From: Schistocephalus solidus
Lineage: Eukaryota; Platyhelminthes; Cestoda; Diphyllobothriidea; Diphyllobothriidae
Direction of reading: 5' to 3'
NCBI GenBank assembly: GCA_017591395.1
Contig: WEDG01006654.1
Location: forward strand, 1 to 64,000
Length of the DNA: 64,000 nt
Positions 12,701 to 27,700 of the stretch are shown in pieces. Made by a program: the position numbers and the translations under genes. Numbering within the stretch: position 1 is the stretch's first letter; each line of letters begins with the position of its first letter. The notes beneath the pieces were generated by a model. That model ran no database searches. It saw only the letters and a program-made list of their open reading frames with translations, and had not been told where the DNA came from.

Positions 12701-15700
12701 GCCGTAGCGTGCGAGCGAAGTATAACCCTCTACCCCTCCTCCTGCAATAAATTCAAGATTGCATTGAGTACTGCGAAATTGGCAACCAACCACACGTCTC
12801 TATAGATTTTTATAAAAGCTGCGAGAACGGTACCAGCAAAATCAGCCTCTCCCCGTCTAGTAATGTCACTTAATATTAAAATACACGCATATTCAAACGG
12901 AACCTTTCAAGCGGATCCTTGCTCATAGAACCATACATCCTTATGATCAAATCTTGTACGAAATAAACAGAAGCACAGCCGTCTTATTTTGTCTTATCAG
13001 GTTACCACGTTGTTTTTTCTAATTGCTTGCTGACGTACCGGTAAGAAAGAAGGTTAGCCATACTTTCACATGCATACTTATCGAATACAAGGAAATGCGT
13101 ATGGTGGATATAGGTGCCGAGGTCAATGACCGTCTACCGAAAGAATGCAAGTAGCAATCACGCAAAAGACTATGGATGCTTATATATTTCTGTCTTGCCA
13201 ACTGATTTAATAGGATGGTTTTTGAGACCTGTTACTAGCTGTAGAAAGGCTGATAAAACTGCATTTGTTGTCAGGTGACATCCTGAGTGCATAGTCACAC
13301 TTTATCCATTTAATTGTCGATTTGGCGTCATTCTATCCAGTTAGTAGGCGCCTTCGAATAGGTCTGTCTGCAATGTAGAGTTGGATGGCTTCGACCATCA
13401 CTGATACGCGTAGAATATGCACTTGACCCTGCCTTTTGTTCGCAGACTACTTGAACTCTGGCAACAGACGTCGAGTTTAAGACTCATAAGAACTGCTGAG
13501 ACAAGGAACTGATAAATTATCGCGTTTGCCAGCGTCTTTACTGGTCCTACTATTTCGGGCCATAATGGTGGTGGTTGTGTCATAAGTCTTCTAATCCCTC
13601 CTTAGTGTAAGCAGACACTTAGCAAAATACTTCTCCGGAATGCTCGTAAGAGCTTTCATTCAAAAGACTTACTGAACAGCGACCGGCATGTACGCGCAGT
13701 AAATTCTAGAGGGAATAGCACAATGTGTTCGGTCGATGCCTAAGTACAAGCATATCGTACAATATCGATTTCTACCGCTACCGCGAGTGGTACTTGGTCG
13801 ATGAGTAGACGTATGGCTATCACAAATGAAACCGAATGATCGGCTGCGCGTCGCGCAGGAATCAGTAAAAAAATCCGCTCATTTCAAAAGGTGTTGAAGG
13901 AGTTAAAAGTTGACGTGACAAACACGGAAGAAAAATCCTCTAGTTTTTATGTTAGCGCGTAAATGTTTGCGTAAAGGAAAAACATGGCCGGTAATGACCG
14001 GCCGTTCATGGACTCTGATGGACTAATGAGTTCTTCCTTTGTGAGTGAATTTCTGGTTGGGCTGAGGATGGAAGCAGGCAGATCCTTCTTTCATGAACGA
14101 TTAACTCTCACTTTCCTCACAATTATATCAATCAAACAGTATCTCAGCAGACTGATATATCGATATATATATCGGTATATTTTGAACAATTAAATGATAG
14201 TAGGAACGAGGAAAGAGGGCTTTAACAAAATATTCAACAGTACTGGGGAAACAAGGGTAGGTCGTGGAAGGATAGTTGAAGCCAGAAGGAACTATATCCA
14301 CAGCGTCCCGCTTCGGATCCGATGGTGCTTCGGCGCACTCGGCTGCAACATATGAAGGTAGTAGACTCAGCACTTAGCTCATAACTTCCGTCACTATCTG
14401 TCTTATTCCGAAAGTCGTCGATTAAAACAACTAGAAGTTTGGTCGTTCTTACAAGTGGAGCGCATAATATGACATCCAGTATCCCAAAGGGCGCAACGCA
14501 ACACCTTGTATGCAGGTCTTGAAATTTCGGTATCCCGAAACTAAGAATCGTATCACCAGGGTAACCTATCTGGTTCGCAAAGAGCCTCGCTTGGAAAGTC
14601 TCGGACCGCAAGATTCGAAGATTTGTCCTTCCCGTCCTAGTTGCACTCGAATCAGGCAGTCGTAATCTATCTTTTCAGCCGCACCTTGCTTTTGGTCGGC
14701 TAAGGCACTTCTTGTGGCTGGTTAAAAGTTCCGTAAGCTATAGTCTGCTAGAAAGTAATGGTAATCCTGAGACTTACCGGGTTATAATTTTTGTTTGTTA
14801 TCGGTTTCCTTTCTGACGGTCGTTACATTTCGCGGCCTCTGTCTTCAGGACCCTTTGGTTTCCGCTTATGATACTGCAGTAACTACCCTGGAGGCCCGAA
14901 GTTCTCCATGAACTTCACTCCGCATTGAGGTTGACTATGTACACAGGGCATACGATGCCAATTCTTTAAGCCTGCCTTGTGGTGCTGCCGGAAACGTGAT
15001 TGATGTGGACTGAGCCCCGCCACCTTTGTAGTGTTCTTGCGTACATTGCGCGCCCTCAATTAGCTCCCTCTTACTATCGGTTCAGAGCCTTCAGATTACG
15101 GAGACCTGGGTGAGTCGGCATATGCCAGTCACGTAGTATATCACTTGTGCGTTTCCAGTTACAGCCACCATCCACTCATCTCTTCTTCTACCGCGCTTGT
15201 CATATTTCCTTTCGGTTTGAAGCACAACCTTTTTTGCGCACGTAGTTTTGTCTGCCTCCCCCCACCACCACGACCACACTGACTGATCACTTCATTTAAC
15301 TCCGACCGTTCACCGTTTAACACCACCACCACATTCCGCCCTTGTAAAGGATATTATTGTGAACAAGTAAGTTTTACCAACACAATCGTTACCAATATGA
15401 AACATGATTTTTTTCGATCCTCATAAATTAAATAAAGATGTCAAGAAGCACCTTGTTGTCGGTAGAGCACAGGTTTTATCTTAACCATCATTATTTGTGC
15501 ATTTGAGTTATTTTATGCAAAGACTGTCTGGGTTACTTCCTAGTCGATAAGTAACCGTGAAAAGACCCTCTATCAAACGAAAATCTTTGCTCTGGAGCGT
15601 TAAGTTAGACACTTTTTCTGCGGTCTGGTTTTTGCCAACAAACGTCCTATGAACGGAACCAGTAGAGTGCCGGTCAGTTGCGCAATTATGTAGTACGGCC

Positions 15701-18700
15701 ACTCCGTGATGCATTTCGATACTACAACGCAATCCTAGGGTAAAACGAGATGCTGGAAAGGTTTATAAGGCAAAATTATCAATTGTTTTCAGGAAAGTAC
15801 TTAAACAAGCAAATGTTTTCCGCGTTTTCACTGACTGACCTCTAGACAAGGATGAGCGGTGCGGAAATTCTTCAGCGAAGTACCCTAGTAAAGCAATATT
15901 ATGGGCATTACAATTACGATACTTCTTCGATTGACCAGGTGCATATGCCTCTAAAATCTACAAACGAAACTTAAACCGCCATCTATGTAAAAAGTTCCGA
16001 GAACATGTCATTCAGGTTATCGTTTTAACAAAATTGGCTTCCTTTGATAAACTCACACACCAAAACCTATCATCAAGGTTAGTCCAATGAGCCAACTTAA
16101 AACGGCAAAGTATTCACGGAAATTCAAAAGACGCCGTGAAACTCAGCGGACTCCACTGTTGCCAAAAACCACAGAGTAATTTTACCAACAAGAGTTCCCT
16201 AGAGACACAGATAACGGTAGGTCTATGATAACCTCTGCCATGTAAAATAGCTGTCCAAACTCATGAAGTCTTATCTATTTCATGAGTTACGGCCCGTCAC
16301 GCGAAATCAGCGACGCTGCGTTCCCCAAACTTGTTGAGACTCAGTTTGGTCAGATCAATTGGCCTCTCGGGGAGCGCTCAGGCGAACGCATTTTCCAACG
16401 CCAGTGCCGGTGAGCCAGATGAACGAGCAATAATGACGTCAACACGGCGGACGAAATTTCAGCGGAAAACGACCCGCATTCTGGCCATCAAACAATTAAA
16501 GCACCAGAGCGCAGTCATCATCGATCAAACGGAGAAGGGGCGTTTGTTGCCGTAGGCATGTAGGAGCATAGCGACTGCATCCTATAAATACCGTATCTGA
16601 TACTGTCTCTGATGATGGGTGTGAGTTGGAATCTGAAATGCCAGGCGAATAAAGCTCTTGTTCCAGCGATCGCAACCGAGATCGACATGTACTTCCCTTA
16701 CCCGCCTGTGCGTGGTGTCAAGACAGTTAAAAAGACCGGATACGGGGTCGGGCGCAGATTAATGATCTTCCATGGAGGGAAAGCTCGGGTTGTGGCATGA
16801 CCCGGCACCTACGCGTGCCCATGTTGGGCTTGCGCAACCACCATATTCAGCATGTGTTATAGGACCGCATCCCAAGTAAAGCCTACCGCACCCTGCATTT
16901 TCCCTCGTGTTGTTCCAGCGCATCTGCCACGTGGCCCGGTTAGGGGCACACGCTTGAAGACAACTGTCTATTGACTGCACCCTTTACAAAATCAGGCCAA
17001 GGATTTCGCCCTCCTTAGGACGGGGTGGGATTTTCGATGTCAAACACCCCAGAATAATAACGCCTACCGCACCCTAATTTTTCCCCCGTGTTGGTCCAGC
17101 ACATCTGCCACGAAGCTTGTGAAACATACGGTAGACATCGTCCGACTGTCAAACTATCCGGCAGGCTTTCTAAGGTTCACAAATATGAGGGTTCCGGAGG
17201 AATAACCCGGTTAAGCAGAAGTTGTTTGTCGGAACAGAGTTCTCATATTGCTAATGATTCTGTGGCCTTAATCGACTCTCCATTGTAAAATCATTTAATG
17301 CCAAAAAATAATGAGAATGGTAATTAATTGTCCGGTAACCTTATGCGTCGTCGGGTCGGTAGCGGATGATTTAAACCGCTTCGGTTTTCTGATGTTCGAT
17401 TTGACCCTCCATCGAGGTGAGGAAGCGTACGACAAACGCTTTTCACGCCTCTGAAAAATCTACCAAAGGACTGAGGCAGCGAACGAATAGAAAAAAAGTA
17501 GATCATTTCATGGCTAATTAACTCGGGCAATCATTTAAATTTTGGCTGATACTTGGCATTAAATGCCTTGGCAATGGCCAACCAACAATGTTCTCTAAAT
17601 CTTTAGCATGATAACAACTCTGCACCGATGAGCAGCGAAGGTTTCTCAGGCAGAGATATTTTACTTCAGTTGAAGTACAAATGCGAGGCGTTCACTGTTT
17701 ACCGTTTGCTACCTGGAACTGGAAATGTCGCATGCACCGCAATCCTGGTCAACCATCGCCCGCTTAACGCAGTTATGGCTAAAAAAAGGGATTCCGGCGA
17801 GACGGTCAGTTATAAGCCATCGGAAATGTTCCCCGGAGTTATAATTGCCATAACCACCGGTGCTAATAATTGCTCCTTGCTCTGGCTTCCTGTGTGTACT
17901 TACCTTGCCTATCTGCCTAGCTGGCGTTACAGTGGGTAGAGGGTGGTTTGCAGACACAATCCTTCTGGCGGTAGTACTTCACCTTTATCGAGGCAAATGG
18001 CTGACAATTACTGCAGACTGCGCACGGATTGCCAGGTAGGGTCTTCGCTGGTCTGTGTCTGGTCGGTAGACAAGTATAGTTTGTAAAGCCTTCTCTCCCC
18101 TCTCCATCTGACTGTACTAAAATCGATTCAGTTTACGTCGTGTAATTTTTATCACGGTTTCCACGTTTCAAACTGCACCATTGTTTACCCCCCTATTTCA
18201 ATAGGAAGTATATTTTCTCTTACATTTAACAGCTTTGTCCCTTTTTGAAGATGGATGTATGAGGAACCATCAGTGTTCAGCATTCACCAAACGACAGTTT
18301 GCTTTTCATTCTCCTCCGATTTGTGCTGTGATATCGAGTTTTTGCTCTTAATTGGGTCATACCTTTCGTCGTCGTCCTCCTGCTCCTCCTGCTCCTTCTC
18401 CTCCTCCTCCTCCTCCTCCTCCTCCTCCTCCTCCTCCCTCCTCCTCCTCCTCCTCCTCCTCCTCCTCCTCCTCCTCCTCCCTCCTCCCTCCTCCTCCTCC
18501 TCCTCCTCCTCCTCCTCCCTCCTCCTCCCTCCTCCTCCTCCCTCCTCCTCCCTCCCTCCTCCTCCTCCTCCTCCTCCTCCTCCTCCTCCTCCTCCTCCTC
18601 CTCCTCCTCCTCCCTGTAATCCTCGCCCTCTCACTCCCCGTTTTTACCCCTCTATCCACCATCCTCCATATCTCACTCTCGTCCTATTCTCCATCCGTCA

Positions 18701-21700
18701 CTCTTCTTTCTCATCCTCGCTCTCATCTTTCCTCCCCTCTCTCGCCCTCTCCTTCTTATTCAACCCCTCCTTTCCTGGTAATACTCCTTCCTCCTACCCT
18801 CCAGCCTCTTCTCCTACCACCACTTCTCTAGCCTTGCAACTCTTCTCCATCTCACCCTCCTTTTCCCGCGTTATCCTCATTACCTCTCCTTCTCCATGTG
18901 GTGCCTTTTTCCTCTTTAAGTTCTTTTTTGAATTACCACTCTTGGCTATCTTACAATCTCGATTTTTGAAACATTCGGCTGGGGATTGCCCGAATTTCTT
19001 AATTATTTTCATTTTCCTATTTTAGTGCGGTCGCATTCCCTACCTTAGGTTGCCCACAAAGAAGACACTGAGCAATTTGAACCCGGAATTCATTGAGAAA
19101 CGCCGTCGTGACCTTGAGGAGTACATTCAGGTGTCTGTTTGTCATTTATTATGCCTTGTATCCCCCTCCTCCTCCTCGTACTCCTCCTCCTGTAGCTTGG
19201 GAAATATTATTAGCATACTCTGCGGACACAGTTCAGGGTAGACTGGCAAGCGACCTCTCGTGTTCGCTGCGGGCACTTTACTCCTCATCTGTCACCACCA
19301 ACATCAACATCTTGTCCGAAGGCGTGAGGTTGTGAGGTCGGCGATTCGACTCGGTCGAGCAGCGAGACATCGCTTGGTCGAGACCGTTTATTGATTCTTG
19401 TAATCTGTCGGTTCCAAGGAAGTTCCGTTGGTGTGGCACGTTAACTATTATCTTATTGAAGGACTTGGGTTTGAACCCAACACCACCGCCGCCTCCAGTA
19501 CCAGCGATGGTGAATCGGTTCTAACCTGTCGTCATTGCGATCGCACATTCACCTCACACATCGGCCTGGTTGGTCACCTGCGAATCCATCGCACAGAGAC
19601 TGGCTAACTAGTGGCTGGAGCACCAACACACAGCAGAGACCACTGCCTCCAATGCCATCACTTCCCACGCGCATTCACTCATCGCATAGACCTGATCGGC
19701 CACATGCGCTTCCTCGAAAGCGGAATCCACTGCGATGCCAGCACATCTTCCGCACCCATGAACACTTCCTGTATTCCTCTCATGAGTTCGACTACCAATA
19801 CCAGCAGCAGATCCCCCCAGATTCAGCACCTCCCGACCTCCTCATTGTCACCACACATGCACATCACGCATCGGCCTGGTCGGCCACTTGTGGATCTATC
19901 GCACAGAGACCGTCGAACCAGTGCCAGGAGCACCATCATACACCAGCCGCACCATACCCAACTGTCCGCGTTGCCCACGTACATTCACACACCGCATGGG
20001 CCTTTTAGGTCACATGGGTCTCCCTGAAAACCTGTGGTAGAACACTGCCGACTATACCAAAACATCTTGCTCCATCAGTCTCTGCACCTTACATGATTAC
20101 ACGCAAAACCACAAAAAAACATGCTCTCTATCTGCATTGCTGACTAATAAGCAAGTATAATCCTCGGCTCCTCTGCTGCATGTGTGACCTGAGCTTGAGA
20201 ATATCATGGGGCTATAAGCGCCGTGGGTTGGAACGTTTACAGCTGACAATTACAGTCAGACCTCGCAGTCAGTCCAGTCTCTGTTGTGTGGAGTGGTTGA
20301 CTGGTAGTCTGAGAGTCAGGCTGCGATGGTCCTTCTTAACGTGACCTCTGGCTATCTCACACATGTGAGATGTGAGCCGTTCAACCCCCTGTTATGTGAA
20401 ATCCTGGTGCTTGTGTTTGGCGGGCAAGGTTGTGTACGTAGTAGACGTAGACGAGGTCAACAGCAACTGTGCCCACTTCTGCAACAGACAACTGACCGGC
20501 TCGGACGGTGGTCTGATTATGGGGATGAGGGAGATAATGAGGTCGACAGCTCAGCGCATTTATCTCACTATAAACAATCTGACGCGCATGAAACTATCAG
20601 GGTGCGCTAAAAGCCATGGCTTGGAAGGCTGCCAACTGAGGGGATAACTCGGACCACGTGGTCAGCCTAATGTGTGTTTTGTGTGGAGTGGCTAACTGGC
20701 GGACTGAGAGTCAGGATGCAATGGCTCCTTAATGTGGCATTTATGGCACTCCCACTCCGTGGGATCCGAGTCAGGTGTGGTAGTACGCCCTGGGGTGGCT
20801 CCGGCCGCGCCAGCTACCTGTGTTCTCTCCCATCTCCGGTCTTCTTGACTCTGTCATAACACCGGGCTCAGGTTGGGGAGGAGGAGAGTGCAGTTGATGC
20901 AGCGCACGTCTAATATCACTTAAAACTAAATCACGCGCAATTCGAAAATTCTGAAATGCGGTTTAGATTAGTAGGATTGCATAAATGGGATAGCAAGGAT
21001 AACATACATTCCTTTATGTGTCCGTATTTCGGTACGCGAACCTCATTGCCCGCCGTCTTTTGACCCCTTACACGCTCTTCCCTCTCTAATTGGATTATTT
21101 TACACTAACCCACTCTATTTGGCAAATCTTGCAGAGCCTTTGCTCGGTGGACGCCAGTGGGCGGTATCCGAAGCTGCATTCGATCCTTTTTAGCTTCCTT
21201 CACCAGGAGGATTGGGGCCGCAAGAAGAGCCTACCGAGCGGGGTGCGTTTATCCATTTTTCTGCCATTAAAATCCGTTTTTTTGGGTTTGCTTGGCACAG
21301 CGAACGGTGTTGTCCTAATGATCACTTCTTGGTGAAGTCTCGCCGGTCTTCTAAAAGAAGGCTTGCTGCGAACTGCCCACCAGAGTCTAACTGATGTTCC
21401 CATTGGTCGTGTTCTTATCTGATCAACAGGAGGACTTCGTTGTATTTAGAAAACTACTGAATCGGCGGGCATTTTCTTATCGTCTCGTAGCGCACCTGGC
21501 ATACAGTTACAATGTTAACGTGTGTAATTTTTAATGGAGTTAGTTTACCAACAAAAACAACCTACGCTGAGGTTATAATTCCTGGTTTTATCTTTGGCAG
21601 TCATGCCGAACGGATCAAACAATTGAGTTCTGGTTCAGCTCTCTACGTTATTTTGAGGGATGCACACTTTCTCGTTGTCCCCGAACCTACTTAAATTTGC

Positions 21701-24700
21701 GTGCTCCAGTCATTTTGATGAACCGCCTTGATTATGAATCCGTTCAATCCGATTTTCTGCCCTCTGAGCTGCAGAAGACAATACCGAAATTGGCAAAACT
21801 AACGTAGCTTCTCAAACCTTTCAAAACCATGCTCAAATTACGGGTGGAAATTCGTGAACACCACCCTTAGTAGTCCTGCTTCATGTGCTCTACGTGAAGG
21901 GACTTGACTGGCCTTGTCATGGATGTATATCTAACTAACACACAAAAGCCTGCTTGAAATCGGTTGTAGTTTTTTTGGCATCTTGCAATGAGCTACTACT
22001 GGGAAGATATGCGTATGTAGATCTTCCCAAAATTACTGTGGTAACTCGGACTAACCCCTTCGGGACAAATATTTTCAGGCTCCGTTCGAACGTTAATATG
22101 AATTAAGTAGGTGTTGTTCGGTTACGTTCTTCCTCGGGTAAGTGGGGGTCGGGTTTAAGGTAAGATTATGTTTACAGTTTAGGTCTGTCTTGAGGTTATG
22201 GTTAAGGTTAAGGACCCGCGTCCCAAGGCTTCACCAATAAAACACTTATTACCGCTCATCCCTGTAAGAAACGCTCCACGGCTTAGCTATTGCTGTCCCC
22301 GACTACATACCATATCCCTGCCGAGATATGTAAACCTTTTAGTTTTACTATGACCTCGAAATGTTTACGTACTTTGTTAGGTCGCCTCTATTGTCAATCC
22401 GCTGAAAGTTGTCGGCTCAGCTATGCTTTCCGTCCCGGACACGCTTATTGGTGGTGTTTCCAGAATGTTTAACCGGAGCACCACCTCCACCGCCTTTCGT
22501 GGTAGGACAGAAAAATCCTCCTCAAATGACCCCTTCGTTCCCTCGATAGATCAGGTAAGATTTTTGCAGCAGACCTCCTAAGGCTCAGCCTTTTTCATTT
22601 GGTATTTTCTCTACCCCCGCCCTGTTCATTAACACTGCATTCCTACCAATTATGGCATTCGAATCCAGATTTTTCTACCTGGGTTATTTCTTTACATTGA
22701 AGACCGCTGACCGAGCGATTTTTCGCACGCCCGACTCAGCTGTTCAGACCACTTCCATGCCATGCTTAGACCCGACTGTCTCCTGCTCTTTGATGCACTG
22801 AGATCGGCGGCGGCCTGTAATTCCTTACCAGGCCATTCAAATATCGCATGTTACGGTCGGGAAACCCTCACTTACCTTGTACTGGGCACTTCTAACTTTT
22901 TGTCTCCTGCGTGTCACACTACTTACGTCCAAAAAGTAGGTTTTTTGGCGCTTTCTCGCACTAAACGGTGGGCGTGGGATTGAACCATTGCGACCATTTC
23001 CTCCTCCTCCTCCTCCTCCCTCCTCCTCCTCCTCCCTCCTCCTCCCTCCCTCCCTCCTCCCTCCTCCTCCTCCCTCCTCCTCCTCCCTCCCTCCTCCTCC
23101 TCCTCCTCCTCCTCCTCCTCCTTCTCCTCCTCCTCCCTCCTCCCTCCCCTGAGTCGCCTTTTTGATCGACTGACGTTCGTTGGAGCTCTCTCTCTCTCTC
23201 TCTCAATTGCATCTGTACCCGTTCGTTCACGTTTTTAAAACAATTCTATTCCACGGACTCGGATCTGGCCCGATTTGCCTATCATATACTTTCGCAGTTT
23301 TTTGACACTGCATACACTACTGACTCCTGAAATTTCTATATGAGAATTTGATTTAGTTGGAGAGCAGGCATTTAAAGGTGTTAGTTCGGTTTGTTGTAGT
23401 GAATTGATGTACAGAAAGCTGTTAATTAATAAAGAGTTCAAATCAGATTGGTATATTGATGGGAAGACAGGGCTACATGGGCCAAAATCAGGTGTATGCA
23501 GGTTTGAGAGATCACCTCGTTTTCGGAAAAAAACAAGGGCGGATGCAGTCTAAAAAACTAAGTTTTGCAAATTTATGACGTTATGTACCAAAACCAGAAG
23601 GGGCAGTAAATTGAAATTTTATCGTAAAATCTTAGTATGTTTTCGGCCACTCTCTTTTGCGTATTAAATCTTAGAACTAGACTGAAAAATAAGCATATAT
23701 ATATATCGAAAAAAATGTTCCAAGAGAAAGATAGAAGTGACTTATTTAATTTTCAGCAGAAATTGTATCCATACTTTTCAGCGAAGTCGAAAAACCGGTC
23801 AACCGTTCGCAGTTCTTCCTTTACTTTACCTTTATAAAAACGTTAAGTACGCAGACATTCGTCATCAAAACATCTAATTAAAGCGCTTTTTTTAAAAAAG
23901 GTAACTTATTACAGAAAGTTGTTTAACTAATTATAGGCATATATTTTCCCGGCTTTTGGTGTGGACATTCATTTTCCTTGGCAGCGAGTTTTCATGTTTG
24001 ACTGAGTCTGCAAATATGACCTAGACGGTAAATGCTTTTATCAAATATCTTATTTTGAAGGTTTTACTAAACAAATTGAAAAGAATCTTCATTTATGGGT
24101 AGTCGACTGAAGACACTGAAAATCGTAAAGAATTTACCACATTTTCAAAGACAATGTGAAACTCATCGTTATTGAAAACCCGAAATAGCTTTAAAGATAT
24201 TTAACAATAGAAAAGTCATATTTATATACACAAATGGTATGTTTACAATTGCACCTGACAACTATTTAAATTTATTAGTCAGTGACCGGCCTGTGAACAT
24301 GCGAGCTTGTGAAATATTACATTCCTGTGACGTTCCTATCGGCGCAATCAAGCGAAAATATATTTCCTTTACCAAACGCATCTACGGTAATGTAAAAACG
24401 GATGCAAAACTGCCAATTCTCGTGAAACAGTGTTAGAATATACACTCACATGTTAGACTGCTTGATGACGGCCATACTTTACGTTGCGCTTAAGCTAGAT
24501 GAATAAGTATGTGTAAAACTCTAAAAAAGACTATTTTCAAAATGAATTCTACTTATACAGCTTAATTCACTCGTTTAGTTGCATGGGCACGCTTCCTATA
24601 CATTTAAAACTTCAGTTTTCTCAACTGGATCGATTTTTCACCTTGTCGTTATTTGTACCTTTTCTAAAAAAGTAGTATTTTTAGACAATGTAAAAGTACG

Positions 24701-27700
24701 TTGTAAGTAGCACTTTAATATTAATAATGATGCAGAATACCCGGAGATATTTCAGTTAGGTCAGGCTTTTGAACAAACTTCCTTGTGGCCCTCTGCAAAT
24801 AACTGCATTCCCTAAAAACTGCCTGCTTAATTTGTATGGAGTTTCCTTATTTACTTCCTATACCGTTAAAAATGCAACTATATTTTATATAAAATTTTCA
24901 GACAAGTATTATTTCTTGTACTCAATTGGCAGCAACATTCGGAAGAAGAGATATATTTTGGTTTTGAAAAAAATGTCTGATTCCCTAATAATTTGAACGA
25001 AGTTTTCTTTTCTACCTCCATTGAGGGCTGCTAAACTAAAAGCACTATTTCCTGTGTAAGGAATATCATAAATTTTTTATTCGCTTTTACGAAGACGTCA
25101 TATAGGGCTCATGAATTTTTGTAGTGGATGTTGTCTATGTGCTATACTTTACCGCCATCATTAAAAAATGTATAGATATGCTTTATGAATGGGCATTTCA
25201 TAATGAGAAACCTCTTAAAAACCAAAAAACACTTGTTCACTCTAAAATTTGCCTAAGATGCAAGTTGCTACTAGGAAGTTCAAGGAGAAATATTTTGTGG
25301 ACTTCTCTGATCATTAAATATCAATGAGGGAAATTCATACTGCGTAAGTTATCATTTTATGCTGAATCTAGTTTTTGCAGTCAACCTATGCCTTCCCAAT
25401 TTCCTCCCGAAGAAGACTTTGCTTTCAGTTAAAAAGCCTGCAATTTTGACATTTTGCGTTCACTACGTTGTCCATTTAAAAAAAATTAATGATCCGTAGA
25501 TGACACCTTTGTGTCATAGAGGAATTCACAACCTTCCATTGCTCAATTGGCTAGAGCGCTGGCCGTACTAAAGCTTTCCCCGTCCCACCGAAGCTGCTGA
25601 GTTTTTCACAGTCAAATTAATGCCTCCTCTGCGTCAACAGAAGATGCACAGTGTATGCGTATCTTCTTTTCGACTAATTAGCGTATCCATCCTCTGACGG
25701 TTTTTAATCTGTTTGGATTTTATTTGAGGTTACTTCTTTCAAACCATCTTCTTGTCTACTGATGATTTGCTGGGCACTTTGTAACAGTAGTTTGTGTCCC
25801 CCTTTTACCTATGCGTGTAAATGGAGAGCGTACCATTTTAGGCGACTGAACCCCTCTGACATATTTTTGTCGCTCAGGTCGAATCGGAAAACATACCCTC
25901 GCGTATTCTCTTCGTTCTGGTGGATGAAGTCTTCGGGCTGCAGAAGAAAAATACAATCTTCCGACGTGGTATACTCAGCATTCTGCATAACATTGTGCAG
26001 ACATTCTTCGGTGATATTGTCAACCGTAAAATTATTGAGAAAGTAAGTCTGTAGTTTTGTTCAATCAGTCCTCTTCTTGCAGGCAAGACGTGTTTTGTAT
26101 CAATTAAAGAATCTGCAAGAATATGTTTTAACGGTTAATTCCTTACCGGGGTGTTCTGGAAAACTGTGTCTAACTAAATCACTCTCTGGTCGATAATGTA
26201 GTCAAACAACTCACGAGACGTCCATAATTGTTGCATGATGCTCTGCACTCCTTTTCCAAAACTGCATTCTTGGTGATTTTGCAATTCAAGGGCTGCTTCC
26301 GCGTTATTTAAAGTTACACAGTCTACCGAACAGGAATCTATATGTTAGCTCTACTTGGGATACATTTGGGGATATTTGTAGCGTCTAAGCTGTTTGTACT
26401 CGCAGCACTACAAGCATCAGGCCTAATCTAGGGTTATAGAAAAAAATAAAAGGTACCTATGTGATGGATTTGTTGTGCACCGAACTCCCAACTGCGGTCT
26501 CAGGCGGCAGTTGTCGGGGGCGAAGTCAGGGCTAGTTTTAAATGCGTCCAGTCACGCCTGAGAGAGGGAAAGAGAATGAGACAGTGTTGGCAGTTGTTTT
26601 AATGTGTTCGTGGGACCCCTTAAACGGGCTGCGTGGTAGATGCGCTGGATCAACATGGGGGTCAAAGCAGGGTGTGCAGGCGTTAATATTATTATTTGGG
26701 ATGAGGTCCCATAACAAATGCCGTCCATGGAGGTAGCGCGTTCTCAACATACCGCACTCCGCTCTCCCACTCCGTGGAGATGAGTCATCTGGGCCGGAAC
26801 CTGCCTCCGGTCTTCTTGACTATGCCTTGATATCGGGCACAGGCGGGTAAGGGAGGAGAGAGTGCGGTAGATGCCGTGCAAGTCTTCTATAACTTAAGAC
26901 TTATTCACAGGCATGTCTCCGTCCCTGTACCACCCTAATGTGAAGCACACAGCGGGCATCGTTGGACTACGACAGTCAAATTGACGTATTGTATTGAAAG
27001 TCAGTAAAGTGTCTTCAGGTCAGCAATTCTGAAACCGCTCGCGTCGATGGTGAATAACTTTGAGGCGATGTGCCTTGAATTAAGACGCCGGACTTATCAA
27101 TGCTAGCGGTCAGCAGCATATATTAATCCCGTGTGATATCACCGCTTTTCGCTGTAGATATTCTCATGTCCTTCAAATACTCCAATTTACAATTCGTTCG
27201 TTTACTTCATTACGAGCTATGACAACGTTTTGTTCATTTTTTCGTGCGCGCTACGCTGCCGATACACTGAATCAAAACAAGGACCAGTTTGGTTCATGAC
27301 CCGCGTTAATCGGGTCATTTGGAATCCGTGCGAGTTCATAACTGTTGTCGTACATGCGCGCGTGACGCACTTTAGACCTAGGCTGTCACGCGCCGTCAGC
27401 CAGTGTGTCTCACCTCATCAACAATTGGTTGGCAGTCGACTGATGCATGAGAGGTAAGTGCACAGATTGGGGGATCAAATACCCACGTATAATCACTCCG
27501 CTCTTCGCTAGAGCAAATATGGCCTGCTTGTATCTACCATGAAGCGTTTAGAGACGTGACTTGGAACATTGCCAACTGACGGGATAATTCTATCCCTCTG
27601 GGCACTGCGGGTGGGACTTTACTGGCACTTCTATTTGTCCCCGCGAGTGATTTATTCGTAGACCTGTGCCGACGGAGCTTTCTTAAATTATATGTTGTCA

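Larger units (their letters stand above)
12149..19025 (+). other. SNX13 intron 15 (6.9 kb), splitting the PX domain
   Basis: No gene recognised. It contains a pair of similar stretches about 181 bp apart (16881 and 17062) and the long CCT tract at 18363-18614. Open frames at 14234-14611 (-) and 16331-16555 (+) have no recognisable domain. Confidence 0.8.
22555..25877 (+). other. SNX13 intron 18 (3.3 kb)
   Basis: Apart from the CCT and CT tracts it becomes AT-rich from about 23.5 kb. One tRNA-like piece lies at 25541-25590. No other gene seen. Confidence 0.75.

Noticed and set aside
14234..14611. 125-codon open frame on the minus strand
   Set aside because: No conserved motif recognised; I looked for RT, integrase and protease patterns and saw none.
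18255..19025. Long Ser/Pro/Leu frame (256 codons) and its antisense Gly/Arg/Glu frames
   Set aside because: Produced by the CCT tract, which is free of stops in every frame. No domain, and inside an SNX13 intron.
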